The notes under the pieces: model-generated
What the model saw: only the letters and a program-made list of their open reading frames with translations
The model's database searches: none
Told to the model about the DNA's origin: nothing
Program-made: the position numbers and the translations under genes
Shown: piece after piece, positions 53,772 to 63,349 of the stretch
How positions within the stretch are numbered: position 1 is the first letter of the stretch
How the letters are laid out: every line of letters starts with the position of its first letter
NCBI RefSeq assembly: GCF_011074955.1
Contig: NZ_WUQJ01000037.1
Location: forward strand, 124,001 to 188,000
Length of the DNA stretch: 64,000 nt
Reading direction: 5' to 3'
Source of the DNA: Marinobacter caseinilyticus
GTDB taxonomy: Bacteria > Pseudomonadota > Gammaproteobacteria > Pseudomonadales > Oleiphilaceae

Positions 53772-54100
53772 CAAACTGCGGTCAGAACCGGTGCCCCGGG
53801 CCTGTATCAACCTAACTTGCGGCTACTCCAGAGACTTCATATACAGCGTGTGTAAGGCAGGCTGTTTGGCTTCCATGCGCTGACGTCGGTGTTTGTATTG
53901 TCATTGTTAGGTTGTCGCAGTCAGTGCGCATCTCGCGAGAGATGGACTCAACTTTTCGTGATATAGGTAGGTAAGTCAACAAAATGGGTGGGATGCGCTC
54001 AGACTTCGGTTCGTTTTGTGAGGTGGGTCTCTACGCTGGCCCTCAAAGACAATGTGGTGTGTCATCGAGGGCCAGCATATTGAATTGGATTGATTTCAAA
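53772..54100. other. 329-bp intergenic region between hemL and lipase
   Basis: Contains the lipase promoter region and, at 54035-54076, a 10-bp inverted repeat GCTGGCCCTC/GAGGGCCAGC with a 22-nt loop, 25 bp after the hemL stop. It lacks a T-run but probably marks the hemL 3' end. Nothing else is recognised. Confidence 0.5.
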
Positions 54101-55381
54101 TTAGAGCGTTGCCAGCACTTTTTCAGCCGCCTTCACGGTGTGTTCGATGTCCGCTGGCGTCAATACGGCACAGGCAAAGCCCGCTTCGAAGGCTGAGGGT
54201 GCCAGGTAGACGCCTTCTTTGAGCATGCCCTGGAAAAATGCCTTGAAGCGATCGGCATCGCAGGCCATGACTTGATCAAAGCGGGTAATGCGCGCCTCTT
54301 CGGTGAAGAATAAACCAAACATGCCGCCGACACCCTGCACTGCCATAGGAATGCCCGCCTTGTCGGCGGCGGCTTTGATACCGTCCCGGACCTGCGCTGT
54401 TTTCTCTGCCAGGCGGTCGTGAAAGCCAGGTTCTGAAATCGCCTCCAATGTCGCGAGGCCTGCACTCATGGCAAGTGGGTTACCAGACAAAGTGCCAGCC
54501 TGATAAACCGGCCCGAGTGGCGCAATGTGTTCCATGATTTCGCGCTTGCCGCCGAAGGCGCCAACTGGAAGACCACCGCCGATTACTTTACCCAGGGCGG
54601 TCAGGTCCGGTTTGATACCGTAATGGCCCTGGGCCCCGCCCAGCGCCACCCGGAAGCCGGTCATGACCTCGTCAAAAATCAATACGGTACCGTATTCATC
54701 GCACACCTCTCGAAGGCCTTCCAGGAAGCCCGGAACCGGTGGAATGCAGTTCATATTGCCGGCGATCGGCTCCACAATAATGGCGGCGATCTGGTCACCC
54801 ATCTTGGCGAAGGTGTCCCGGACACTGTCGATGTCATTGAAATCCAATGTCAGCGTATGCTCAGCAAGGCTGGCGGGAATGCCAGGTGAATTGGGAACGC
54901 CAAGGGTGAGTGCGCCCGAGCCCGCCTTAACCAGGAGGGAATCCACATGGCCGTGGTAACAGCCCTCAAATTTAACGATCTTGTCGCGGCCGGTATAGCC
55001 GCGGGCCAGCCGGATGGTGCTCATGGTCGCTTCGGTGCCGGAGTTAACCATACGTACCAGCTCGATAGACGGCACCAGTTCGCACACTTTTCGGGCCATA
55101 GTGGTTTCAATGGCGGTGGGTGCGCCATAGCCCACCCCGAGGTCAATCTGGGCATGCAGCGCGTCGGTGATGCGCTGATCTCCGTGGCCCAGGATCATGG
55201 GCCCCCAGGAACCAATGAAATCGATGTAACGGCGATCGTCTTCGTCCCACAGGTAGGCACCTTGGGCGCGTTTGAAAAACAGCGGAGTGCCACCGACGCC
55301 TTTGAACGCACGCACGGGTGAATTCACACCGCCGGGAATGTATTTCTGGGCCTGTTCAAATAAGGTTTCGGATTGCGTCAT
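54101..55381 (-). CDS. hemL: glutamate-1-semialdehyde 2,1-aminomutase
   Basis: PLP enzyme forming 5-aminolevulinate in haem synthesis. It has 426 residues, the typical length, with NSPVRAFKGVGGTPLF at the start, GSWGPMILGH, VNSGTEATMS, and the PLP lysine in LGKVIGGGLPVGAFGG near residue 265. It is downstream of thiE by 41 bp, as in many gammaproteobacteria. Confidence 0.97.
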   Translation of the reverse strand: MTQSETLFEQAQKYIPGGVNSPVRAFKGVGGTPLFFKRAQGAYLWDEDDRRYIDFIGSWGPMILGHGDQRITDALHAQIDLGVGYGAPTAIETTMARKVCELVPSIELVRMVNSGTEATMSTIRLARGYTGRDKIVKFEGCYHGHVDSLLVKAGSGALTLGVPNSPGIPASLAEHTLTLDFNDIDSVRDTFAKMGDQIAAIIVEPIAGNMNCIPPVPGFLEGLREVCDEYGTVLIFDEVMTGFRVALGGAQGHYGIKPDLTALGKVIGGGLPVGAFGGKREIMEHIAPLGPVYQAGTLSGNPLAMSAGLATLEAISEPGFHDRLAEKTAQVRDGIKAAADKAGIPMAVQGVGGMFGLFFTEEARITRFDQVMACDADRFKAFFQGMLKEGVYLAPSAFEAGFACAVLTPADIEHTVKAAEKVLATL

Positions 55382-55422
55382 AACTCAGTATTCTCGCGTT
55401 GTCATTCGGTGAATACAGCCCG

Positions 55423-56085
55423 TTATTGCGGGGACTGATAATGTGGGTGGAATCGTTGAAACAGCTCACTGAAGGCGCGTGCGCGCTGCTCAATATCATC
55501 GCAATCGAACAATCCGCCCACCACGGCAAGGTGGTCGGCACCCGCCTGGATTAAATTCGCACCATTCTCAAGGGTGATGCCGCCAATGGCAACCAGGGGC
55601 CGACCAAACTGTTTCGCCGCCGCTAACACCGGGAGCTCGGCCGAGGGTGCACCGGGCTTGGTTGAGGATTGGAAAAAACGCCCGAAGGCGAGGTAGTCAG
55701 CCCCTGCCCGGCAAGCGCTGTCGGCTAGGGCGATGTCGCCATGGCAGGTGGCACCAAGAATGGCCTGGTTGCCAAGCTGTTGTCGCGCCAGGGGCAGGTC
55801 GCCGTCGGTTTGACCCAGATGAACACCGCTGGCCCCCGAGATCAGCGCGAGCTCCGGCTCATCATTAATAATCAAAGGCACCTGAAATGCCTGGCACAGG
55901 CTGGTTAACGACTTCGCCAGGCGAGTCCGCTCAGCAAGCGAGCTGGTTTTGTCCCGATACTGCACCAGTGTTGCGCCCCCGCGAACAGCGGCTTCCACGG
56001 CGGTCAAGACGCTATCGCCCGGCAGCAGATTGCTGTCGGTAATCGCATAGAGGCCAGGTTTGAGTAGTCTTGCCGGCGGAGTCAT
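55423..56085 (-). CDS. thiE: thiamine phosphate synthase
   Basis: Joins the thiazole and pyrimidine halves of thiamine. It has 220 residues with LYAITDSNLLPGD, VQYRDKTSS, INDEPELALISGASGVHLGQTDGD and GATCHGD, followed by FGRFFQSSTKPGA and VAIGGITLEN. Its ATG overlaps the thiD stop by four bases. Confidence 0.96.
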   Translation of the reverse strand: MTPPARLLKPGLYAITDSNLLPGDSVLTAVEAAVRGGATLVQYRDKTSSLAERTRLAKSLTSLCQAFQVPLIINDEPELALISGASGVHLGQTDGDLPLARQQLGNQAILGATCHGDIALADSACRAGADYLAFGRFFQSSTKPGAPSAELPVLAAAKQFGRPLVAIGGITLENGANLIQAGADHLAVVGGLFDCDDIEQRARAFSELFQRFHPHYQSPQ

Positions 56086-56879
56086 GGTCGTGCCATTGCG
56101 TTGCAGCGATCGGGCACAGGCTGGCCCTTGCCTACCTCCAGCGCCGAGCTGACAGCCTGTGAGACAAAGTCTTGGGCCTGCTCAATCGCGGCTTCGAGGT
56201 CCAGTCCCGATGCCCGGCCAGCGGCAATCGCGGCTGCCAGGGTACACCCGGTGCCATGGAATTCGCCGCGATAATCACCCCCGGCACGCGCGATGCTCCA
56301 TTCCCTGCGGGTGCCTCCGCTCTTGAACAAGATGTTGACGATGGTGTCGCCGGCACCGTGGCCACCAGTCGCCAGAACCGAATGGCAGCCCCTGGCAATC
56401 AGTGCATTCGCGGCAGCCTCGGGCTTGGATTGCCGGCCCAGTGTCGCGAGTTCGATGCCATTGGGGGTAACGGTCTCGGCTCGGGCAAAGAGTTTGTCCC
56501 GCATGGTCTCGATCAGCGCGTCATCGGCCAGGTCCCCGCCACCGGCGGCCTTGATCACCGGATCGACAATCAGCGGAATATCGGGGTGATCATCAAGAAA
56601 CGCCAGCAGCACCTCAACAATCGCCGAGCTACCCAGCGCCCCGGTCTTGATGGCGTGAATGGGTGTGTCAGCAGCCAGACAGGCCAACTGTTCGGCCACA
56701 AATCCAGGGTCCATTGCGGTTGCATTATAAACATTCCGGGTGTCCTGCACTGTCAGGCAGGTCAGTACCGGCAGAGGGTGGGCACCCAGTGCGGTGACGG
56801 TTTGTATGTCGGCCTGGATGCCCGCACCCCCCGATGGGTCGAGGCCAGACAAAATCAAAACTTGGGGGCGTTGATGCAA
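56082..56879 (-). CDS. thiD: hydroxymethylpyrimidine (phosphate) kinase
   Basis: A ribokinase-family kinase of 265 residues: LILSGLDPSGGAGIQADIQTV, the PVIKAAGG region, and the anion-hole/catalytic GGDYRGEFHGTGCTLAAAIAA (Cys/Asp region). Overlaps thiE. No TPP riboswitch is visible upstream of thiD; the 57-bp gap to hemJ is too short to hold one. Confidence 0.95.
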   Translation of the reverse strand: MHQRPQVLILSGLDPSGGAGIQADIQTVTALGAHPLPVLTCLTVQDTRNVYNATAMDPGFVAEQLACLAADTPIHAIKTGALGSSAIVEVLLAFLDDHPDIPLIVDPVIKAAGGGDLADDALIETMRDKLFARAETVTPNGIELATLGRQSKPEAAANALIARGCHSVLATGGHGAGDTIVNILFKSGGTRREWSIARAGGDYRGEFHGTGCTLAAAIAAGRASGLDLEAAIEQAQDFVSQAVSSALEVGKGQPVPDRCNAMARP

Positions 56880-56935
56880 TTTGATAACGAGCGCGCTCCG
56901 TTGTTGGTTGAAAAAATCAAGCTCAAGCAGTGTGG

Positions 56936-57358
56936 TTAAAATGGTTTGACGGTCGCCAGGATCACCACGGCCAGCAGAACCAGCACCGGCAACTCATTAA
57001 ACCAACGATAGAAAACATGGCTGCGTTGATTGGCATCGTCGCGGAAGACTTTTACCAGTCGGCCACAGTAAAAATGGTACCCGATCAGCACTGCCACCAG
57101 TAACAGTTTTAACAGCAACCAGCCCTGACTCAAGTAACCCGATGCATTGTAACTCAGCAGCCAACTGCCAAAGACAAGCGTGGCCACCATCGAGGGTGTG
57201 GTTATGCCCCGGTAGAGTTTGCGTTCCATGACTTTGAAGCGCTCGCGCCCCGCTTGATCTTCGCAGGCTGCGTGATAGACAAATAAACGAGGCAGATAGA
57301 ACAGACCGGCAAACCAGCACACCATCGCGATAATGTGGAAAGCCTTTACCCAAAGCAT
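56936..57358 (-). CDS. hemJ: protoporphyrinogen IX oxidase HemJ
   Basis: A 140-residue membrane protein with four helices. The conserved histidine (KAFHIIAMVCWFAGLFYLPRLFVYH) and the RPF/KPF C-terminus (ILATVKPF) match the HemJ family, earlier called UPF0093. It oxidises protoporphyrinogen to protoporphyrin late in haem synthesis, and its closeness to hemL supports the call. Related CopD-like proteins are longer. Confidence 0.9.
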   Translation of the reverse strand: MLWVKAFHIIAMVCWFAGLFYLPRLFVYHAACEDQAGRERFKVMERKLYRGITTPSMVATLVFGSWLLSYNASGYLSQGWLLLKLLLVAVLIGYHFYCGRLVKVFRDDANQRSHVFYRWFNELPVLVLLAVVILATVKPF

Positions 57359-57481
57359 AAGTGTATCCTGTTGATTGCGGCATCGTTGGTGCAGGCTGGC
57401 CAGAGCGCTCGTCTCATGGCGGTCGTTTTTGGCCCCCCGCCATTTTATCGGAACCGCTGGTTTTTTCGATATTGGAAACCG

Positions 57482-59260
57482 CTAGTTCTTGCGATATTGA
57501 TAGTAGCTCTCGATGTCCGATTTCAACACTACCCCATAAACCCGCTGAATCATGGGTGCGACATGGCGCTGAACATAGAGCGCTTCCGCTTGGGAGGCTT
57601 CAAACACGTTGAGGGCCTCCTCCAGGGTAGCCTGGTACTGTACGGGCGCGATGTCCTTACGGTTTGCCGGTATCTCCATGAGGTCAATGGTCTCCTCCGG
57701 TTGCTCATCGCTTGTGTCCGTTGGCTCCGGCGGTAAATCGTCCAGGTAGCGCGCCAGGTCCACCGCTGGCAGCATACCCGTTGGCCCTTTGGAGCCCTCC
57801 ACAATGAGCCATTTGGGTTCCGATTTCAGTACGTCCCGGGCCTGTTTTCGCGACAGCCTCCGTTCGGTGCGAAGAATGCTCCGCTCCATAATGGCACCGA
57901 CAGAAACTCGCCTCAGAGCCTGGATCACGGGCGAGTTCTGGTAACTCATGCCCTGGCTTTTCAGCATGGTCAGGAACACCGACCGCTGACCGAATGCCTC
58001 GCTGGTGACCAGGCTCGAGGTGGTGATGATCAACATGCCGGGCAAAATGATGTTGGGGTTGCGGGTCAGCTCAAGCAGCGCCATCAAGGCTGCCAGCGGC
58101 GCCTGCAACACGGCCCCCATCATCGCCCCCATGCCGAGCATGGCGTAGAAGCCGATCGAGGAAGCGACATTGGGCGCGACGTGGGCGCCAATGAGCCCCA
58201 TGGCCCCCCCTAGGGTGGCGCCGATAAACAGAGTTGGGCCGATCATTCCGCTGGGCATGCCCAGGCCAATGGTGACGGCGGTGATGACCAGCTTGGCGAT
58301 GGCGACGCCCAGCAGCAACCAGAACGGCAGTTCGTTGTTGATGGTGCTGTTAACGGTGTCATAGCCGATCCCCATGACCTCCGGAATCAGCAGGGCGAAG
58401 AGCCCCATCAACAGGCCGGCAACCGTGAGGCGCAAAATGAGCGGCTTCTCATGGTAGCGGCCACACAAATCGAGCAATCGAATAAACGCCGCCGCGGCCA
58501 CGCCGATAATGACCGCAATGGCCAGAATCCATGGGATTTCCAGCAGCGAGTTCATGGTCAATGACGGCACATTGAAGGCTGGCTCCGAGCCATAGGCAGC
58601 CTGGGTAATCACGGCCGCGCTGACGGACGCCAGGATAATGGGTGTGAAGCCGGCAATGGTGTATTCCATCATCACCACTTCCATGGCGAATATGACACCG
58701 GCAATAGGCGTGTTGAACGATGCCGAGATGGCCGCAGCGCAACCGCAGGCCACCAGGGTCCGGATGCTGTTATTGGGCAATTTCATCCATTGCCCCATCA
58801 GGCTGGAGAACGTCGCACCGAGGTGCACCGCGGGCCCTTCGCGGCCAGCAGATTGTCCGGTCACCACCGTGCCGACACCGACCACAAACTGCACGATGGC
58901 GCTCCGGATGGAGACGTAGCCCTGATGGTAATTGAGCCGCTCCATGATATGGACGATGCCAACCTTGCGGTCCTGCGCGGATAGACGGTGCAGGAACAGC
59001 CCTAAAGCAACGGCGCCCAGTAACGGGAGTAATCCTCGGGTGATCAGGTCCAGGTGTTCAAACGCTTCCGGGTTGTGACCGGGCAGGAATTGACGCAGCG
59101 GCCACTCGATGGCGGTGCGAAATATCAAAATAACACAACCGGTAACAATGCCTGACAGCAGTCCCAGCATTGCTAATTGTGGAAGGGCATCCACGCCAGA
59201 CAGCTTGCGCCGAAACATGGGAATCAGGGTGCCTGTTATCTTGAGCCTGATCTTTCGCAT
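57482..59260 (-). CDS. CLC-type chloride channel/transporter with CBS pair
   Basis: A 592-residue membrane protein. The CLC core (about 20-440) has the selectivity motif GREGPAV with the gating glutamate at 141 and GIGYDTV. The usual GxFxP is replaced by GLGMPSG, so the filter phenylalanine is methionine. The C-terminus from about 450 holds two CBS-like segments (VGAIMERSILRTERRLSR and VQYQATLEEALNVFEAS). The gating glutamate suggests gated anion transport, but whether it is a channel or an H+/Cl- exchanger cannot be read off. It is divergent from argC. Confidence 0.92.
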   Translation of the reverse strand: MRKIRLKITGTLIPMFRRKLSGVDALPQLAMLGLLSGIVTGCVILIFRTAIEWPLRQFLPGHNPEAFEHLDLITRGLLPLLGAVALGLFLHRLSAQDRKVGIVHIMERLNYHQGYVSIRSAIVQFVVGVGTVVTGQSAGREGPAVHLGATFSSLMGQWMKLPNNSIRTLVACGCAAAISASFNTPIAGVIFAMEVVMMEYTIAGFTPIILASVSAAVITQAAYGSEPAFNVPSLTMNSLLEIPWILAIAVIIGVAAAAFIRLLDLCGRYHEKPLILRLTVAGLLMGLFALLIPEVMGIGYDTVNSTINNELPFWLLLGVAIAKLVITAVTIGLGMPSGMIGPTLFIGATLGGAMGLIGAHVAPNVASSIGFYAMLGMGAMMGAVLQAPLAALMALLELTRNPNIILPGMLIITTSSLVTSEAFGQRSVFLTMLKSQGMSYQNSPVIQALRRVSVGAIMERSILRTERRLSRKQARDVLKSEPKWLIVEGSKGPTGMLPAVDLARYLDDLPPEPTDTSDEQPEETIDLMEIPANRKDIAPVQYQATLEEALNVFEASQAEALYVQRHVAPMIQRVYGVVLKSDIESYYQYRKN

Positions 59261-59510
59261 GGCAATGGTGGTGTCTCGTCTGGTTAATTCGTTAACCTAC
59301 TGCGTGACGCTGAGGATCTGATGTTGGCTTGGCGGTTACGGGTCAGAGGCTTACAGTATTGTAACGGTTCGGGTTCTGGCCGCAATAACTCACTGGGTTA
59401 TCATGGTAGACTATGCGGCTGTGTCAAACACGGTTAAATACGGGCGCTCTCGGGCGTCGATGGTTTTGCCGAGACGGGTTGTCATTTATTCAGGCAGAGT
59501 GGAGTGTTCG

Positions 59511-60551
59511 GTGGTTAAAGTAGGCATTGTCGGCGGTACCGGGTACACCGGTGTGGAGCTGTTGCGAATTCTGGTGGCACACCCCTTGACCGAGGTTCAG
59601 TGTATTACCTCGCGCTCGGAAGCGGGCCTGGCGGTAGCGGACATGTATCCGAACCTGAGGGGGTTCTACGACCTCCCGTTCACGGAACCGGATGTCGATA
59701 CACTGGCGCAGTGTGACGTGGTGTTTTTCGCCACGCCTCATGGCGTTGCCATGCGCATGGTCCCCGAGTTGATGGCGCGTGGAACCCGAGTCGTGGATTT
59801 ATCCGCAGATTTCCGGATTAAGAATCTGGATGTCTGGGCGTCCTGGTATGGCATGCCTCACGAAAGCCCCGAGTGGGCAGCCCGTGCAGTTTACGGATTG
59901 CCGGAAGTAGCCCGCGAGGCAATCAGGCAAGCATCGCTGGTGGCAAACCCCGGCTGTTACCCCACCGCGGTTCAACTTGGATTACTGCCGCTTCTCGAGT
60001 CAGGCTTGGTGGATGTCCGCCGGATCATTGCCGACGCAAAATCCGGCGCCAGTGGGGCCGGCCGCCAAGCCAGTGTTGGCACATTGCATGGCGAAATTGG
60101 TGAAAGTTTTAAAGCTTACGGCGCGTCTGGGCACCGTCACTTGCCCGAGATTCGGCAAGGGCTCCAGGATGCAGCAGGGGACGAGCCCGTCGGCATTACG
60201 TTTGTGCCGCACCTGATTCCAATGATTCGCGGTATTGAAGCCACCCTGTATGCCGACCTGAAGAATCCAGACGACTTTGATCGCATTCAGACTCTGTATG
60301 AAGACCGCTATGCCAGCGAGCCGTTTGTCGATGTGATGCCATTCGGAAGCCACCCTGAAACTCGCAGCGTGCGGGGTGGCAACACTTGCCGCATGGCCAT
60401 TCATCGCCAAGAGAGCAGTGCCACGGTGATTGTGTCTTCTGTGATCGACAATCTGGTTAAGGGGGCCGCGGGCCAGGCCGTGCAAAACATGAACATCATG
60501 TTTGGCTTCGAGGAATCCATGGGGCTGAATTTTCCAGCTCTGCTGCCATAG
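59511..60551 (+). CDS. argC: N-acetyl-gamma-glutamyl-phosphate reductase
   Basis: Arginine pathway enzyme. A GTG at 59511 preceded by GGAG gives 346 residues starting VVKVGIVGGTGYTGVELLR; the longer upstream frame is rejected. The NAD(P) motif GGTGYTG, catalytic cysteine in NPGCYPTA and HRHLPEI are intact. It is followed after nine bases by the DUF6776 gene, the order of the Pseudomonas PA0662 region as I recall it. Confidence 0.95.
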   Translation: MVKVGIVGGTGYTGVELLRILVAHPLTEVQCITSRSEAGLAVADMYPNLRGFYDLPFTEPDVDTLAQCDVVFFATPHGVAMRMVPELMARGTRVVDLSADFRIKNLDVWASWYGMPHESPEWAARAVYGLPEVAREAIRQASLVANPGCYPTAVQLGLLPLLESGLVDVRRIIADAKSGASGAGRQASVGTLHGEIGESFKAYGASGHRHLPEIRQGLQDAAGDEPVGITFVPHLIPMIRGIEATLYADLKNPDDFDRIQTLYEDRYASEPFVDVMPFGSHPETRSVRGGNTCRMAIHRQESSATVIVSSVIDNLVKGAAGQAVQNMNIMFGFEESMGLNFPALLP

Positions 60552-60560
60552 GGCATCGGT

Positions 60561-61298
60561 GTGAGTGACGATAAAAAAGCGGGGGAATACGTTGTTATTC
60601 GGCACCGGCCGGGGTATCGGTTACGTCGGAGCCTGATATTGCTGTCATTTTCAATTATATCCGCAGTGCTCGGATATACGGTTGGCACCGCAGAAGACGA
60701 TTTTCGATTCAGTAGCCTGACCGAAACCCGCCAATATCTGAAAACCGAACTCGAAAGTTTGCGTGAACAACACACCGGTATGCAGCAAAAGCTGATCAAT
60801 CTGGAGCGTGGGCGTACCATTGATGGTCAAGCGCTCAACCAGGCTCGTCGCGCGATTGCATCACTCGAGACGACGATTGCCGAGCTCGAATCAGATCTGA
60901 CGTTCTATAAAAATATTATGGCGCCCTCGGAAACCAGCAAAGGCTTGCAGGTCGACCGGTTCACCGTCAGCCCCAGCCGTAGCAAAGGGGAGTTTGGCTT
61001 TAAGCTGGTATTGATTCAGGTTGGCAACAACAAAAGCTATATTTCGGGCGTCGTGGCGGTCAACGTTATCGGTACCCGGGACGGGGAAAAGGAAGTGGTA
61101 GCACTGCGGGATCTGTCTGAAGATATTGACGATCTCGGTGTCAAATTTCGTTTTCGTTATTTTCAGGATGTTGAGGGACGGCTTGCCGTACCAGAGGGGT
61201 TTGATCCACTGGAAGTGCAGGTGGTTGCTCGGGCTCAAGGTAAAAAATCCACCCAGGCGGAACGTACGTTTGACTGGCGTAGACTGATGGAGAATTGA
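60561..61298 (+). CDS. DUF6776 family membrane-anchored coiled-coil protein
   Basis: A 245-residue protein from a GTG start. It has a basic N-terminus, a single membrane helix at about 24-42 (LILLSFSIISAVLGYTVG), a coiled coil at about 55-115 (LKTELESLREQHTGMQQKL), then a globular periplasmic domain. It is conserved between argC and bactofilin genes in relatives. The topology and partnership with bactofilin suggest an envelope role, which is inference. Its stop overlaps the next start by one base (TGATG). Confidence 0.8.
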   Translation: MSDDKKAGEYVVIRHRPGYRLRRSLILLSFSIISAVLGYTVGTAEDDFRFSSLTETRQYLKTELESLREQHTGMQQKLINLERGRTIDGQALNQARRAIASLETTIAELESDLTFYKNIMAPSETSKGLQVDRFTVSPSRSKGEFGFKLVLIQVGNNKSYISGVVAVNVIGTRDGEKEVVALRDLSEDIDDLGVKFRFRYFQDVEGRLAVPEGFDPLEVQVVARAQGKKSTQAERTFDWRRLMEN

Positions 61299-61792
61299 TG
61301 ATGTTCAGTAAAAATAAGCAGAAGCCGCGTCGTCCGACCGGTCATTTTGATACTTTGATTTCCGGTAAAACGTCCGTTCAAGGTGATGTGCACTTTTCCG
61401 GTGGCTTGCATGTGGACGGCAAAATTGCCGGCAAAGTCGTTGCGGAAGAAGGCAGTGAGGCCGTGCTCAGATTATCCCAAGTGGGCGAAATCGCCGGTGA
61501 CATCATCGCTCCCCATGTAATTATCAACGGGACGGTTCATGGTGATGTTTATGCGGCATCACACCTTGAGTTGGCGGCAAATGCGTCAATTCACGGGAAT
61601 GTGTATTACAACCTGATTGAGATGGCGATGGGGGCTGAGGTCAATGGCAATCTGGTTCATCAGAAAGAGCCGGTGGCTCTTCTCAAGCAGGACTCCAAGC
61701 CTGCAGCGGGGCGACTCGAAATGTCGGGGGACGACGCCCTTTTGACGGACGTGCATGAGAGCGATGCGCAGAAGAAAGAACCCGTGGAATAG
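61298..61792 (+). CDS. bactofilin family protein
   Basis: A 164-residue bactofilin (DUF583): a short N-terminal tail, then a beta-helical core at about 20-115 (TLISGKTSVQGDVHFSGGLHVDGKIAGKV, HVIINGTVHGDVYAASHLEL) and an acidic C-terminal tail. Bactofilins polymerise without nucleotides into membrane-associated filaments that localise cell-wall enzymes. An M23 endopeptidase lies two genes away, as at other bactofilin loci. ATG codons at 61298 and 61301 are both possible; GGAG is 5 or 8 bases before. Confidence 0.9.
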   Translation: MMFSKNKQKPRRPTGHFDTLISGKTSVQGDVHFSGGLHVDGKIAGKVVAEEGSEAVLRLSQVGEIAGDIIAPHVIINGTVHGDVYAASHLELAANASIHGNVYYNLIEMAMGAEVNGNLVHQKEPVALLKQDSKPAAGRLEMSGDDALLTDVHESDAQKKEPVE

Positions 61793-61857
61793 TTGATTGT
61801 TTTAGTCAGGAATACCATAATCAACGGGAAATCGCACAACGATGACCGGAGGCGAGC

Positions 61858-62211
61858 TTGAGTGTTGTTCAGGAACAAATGCCGACACCGCTGTTTTTTA
61901 GCGAAAGTGCGGTAGCAAAAGTAAGGGAACTGGTTGAGGAAGAAGAGAATCCTGGCCTCAAACTCCGTGTGTTTGTGACAGGGGGCGGGTGCTCTGGCTT
62001 TCAGTATGGATTTTCATTCGATGACAGTCAGGATGAAGACGATACAGCGATCGAAAAAGATGGTGCCACGCTGCTGGTTGATCCCATGAGTTATCAATAT
62101 CTGGTGGGTGCTACCATTGACTATCAGGAAGGGCTGCAAGGGTCCCAATTCGTGGTGCAAAACCCCAATGCCAGCTCAACGTGTGGCTGTGGGTCGTCAT
62201 TCTCGATCTGA
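61858..62211 (+). CDS. erpA: iron-sulfur insertion protein ErpA (A-type carrier)
   Basis: Carries Fe-S clusters to target proteins. The start is a TTG at 61858 with GGAGG five bases upstream, giving 117 residues; the alternative ATG seven codons in has no ribosome site. The three cluster-binding cysteines are present: GGGCSGFQYGF and the C-terminal TCGCGSSF. DPMSYQYLVGATIDY is typical of ErpA. Confidence 0.94.
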   Translation: MSVVQEQMPTPLFFSESAVAKVRELVEEEENPGLKLRVFVTGGGCSGFQYGFSFDDSQDEDDTAIEKDGATLLVDPMSYQYLVGATIDYQEGLQGSQFVVQNPNASSTCGCGSSFSI

Positions 62212-62241
62212 GAAGCCACCGTCAATTTGGCAGGTTTGTGG

Positions 62242-63348
62242 TCAGGGCCAGTAAATCGCGCCCAATATCCGGTTTCCGATAGCCCCCGTCACCTTCGGTA
62301 CATTTCCCGGTAGCTTGAGCAGTGTTTGTTTGGCCAGCCAGGCAAACGCTGTTGCCTCCACCCATTGCGGGTCGAGGCCGAGTTCCTGAGTTGAATGGAC
62401 AGAAAAGGGCAGGCAAGCTTTCTGCAGTTCCGCCATTAACACTGAGTTTTTGACTCCACCCCCGCAGGCGTAAATCTTCAGCTGCGGTGACGACTGCGGC
62501 AACTGACGCACAATAGTGATAACCGTTAGCTCCAGTAAGGTTCGCTGCACGTCGGCCGGCCTTACTTCCGGATGCCGGTTCAGCATGGTCTGAATCCAAT
62601 CGAGATTGAACTTCTCTTTTCCGGTGCTTTTCGGCGCTTGTTGAGCAAAATAGCCGTCGCTCAACATGTCACTTAGCAAGTTTTGGTCGATCCGACCTTC
62701 ATTAGCCCAGCGACCGTTTTCATCGTAATGTCGGCCGGTCTGGTGCAGGCACCAAGCATCCATCAAACCATTCCCCGGGCCAGTATCAAAGCCGCTGGCA
62801 TCGTCGGAGTTGTCTCCAGACAGCCAGCTTATATTGGCAATACCGCCGATGTTCAATATACAGCGATCCTCATTCGACTGACCAAAATAGGCTCGATGAA
62901 AGGCCGGTACCAGGGGCGCACCTTCACCACCGGCGGCGATGTCCCGTCGCCGAAAGTCCGCCACCGTAGGAATGCCGGTTGCTTCGACAATGATGTTAGG
63001 GTCGCCGAGTTGGATTGAAAACGGTGTCTTACATTTGGGTTGATGGCGAACGGTTTGGCCGTGGCTGCCGATTGCGGCCACATCAACGGCCGACAGCGGG
63101 CTTTTTTCAAGGACTTGACGAGCGGCCTCACCAAACAGGCACCCGAGCTGGTGGTCGAGTTCGCCAAGATCGTCGGGGCTGCCCTGGTTTTGACTCAATC
63201 GCGTGAGACGTTGCCGTAACGTGTCGGGATAAGCCTGGGTATGCGTGGCATGCAGTGTGAGGGTGTGGTCCGAAAACGACACCAGCACGGCGTCGATGCC
63301 GTCCATGCTGGTGCCTGACATCAGCCCAAGAAAGGCTGTTTTATCCAT
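62242..63348 (-). CDS. anmK: anhydro-N-acetylmuramic acid kinase
   Basis: Recycles cell-wall anhydroMurNAc to MurNAc-6-phosphate. It has 368 residues with LGLMSGTSMDGIDAVLVSF, GSHGQTVRH, NIGGIANISWL and GPGNGLMDAW motifs of the ATP-binding fold. It is convergent with erpA and one base downstream of the M23 peptidase gene, so the two wall-metabolism genes are probably one operon. Confidence 0.96.
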   Translation of the reverse strand: MDKTAFLGLMSGTSMDGIDAVLVSFSDHTLTLHATHTQAYPDTLRQRLTRLSQNQGSPDDLGELDHQLGCLFGEAARQVLEKSPLSAVDVAAIGSHGQTVRHQPKCKTPFSIQLGDPNIIVEATGIPTVADFRRRDIAAGGEGAPLVPAFHRAYFGQSNEDRCILNIGGIANISWLSGDNSDDASGFDTGPGNGLMDAWCLHQTGRHYDENGRWANEGRIDQNLLSDMLSDGYFAQQAPKSTGKEKFNLDWIQTMLNRHPEVRPADVQRTLLELTVITIVRQLPQSSPQLKIYACGGGVKNSVLMAELQKACLPFSVHSTQELGLDPQWVEATAFAWLAKQTLLKLPGNVPKVTGAIGNRILGAIYWP

Positions 63349-63349
63349 G

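Noticed and set aside
53762..53795. Possible sigma-54 promoter upstream of the lipase
   Set aside because: A GGGCAC-like box is present, but the base pair 10 nt further is GA rather than GC and the T residues are missing, so the match is too weak.
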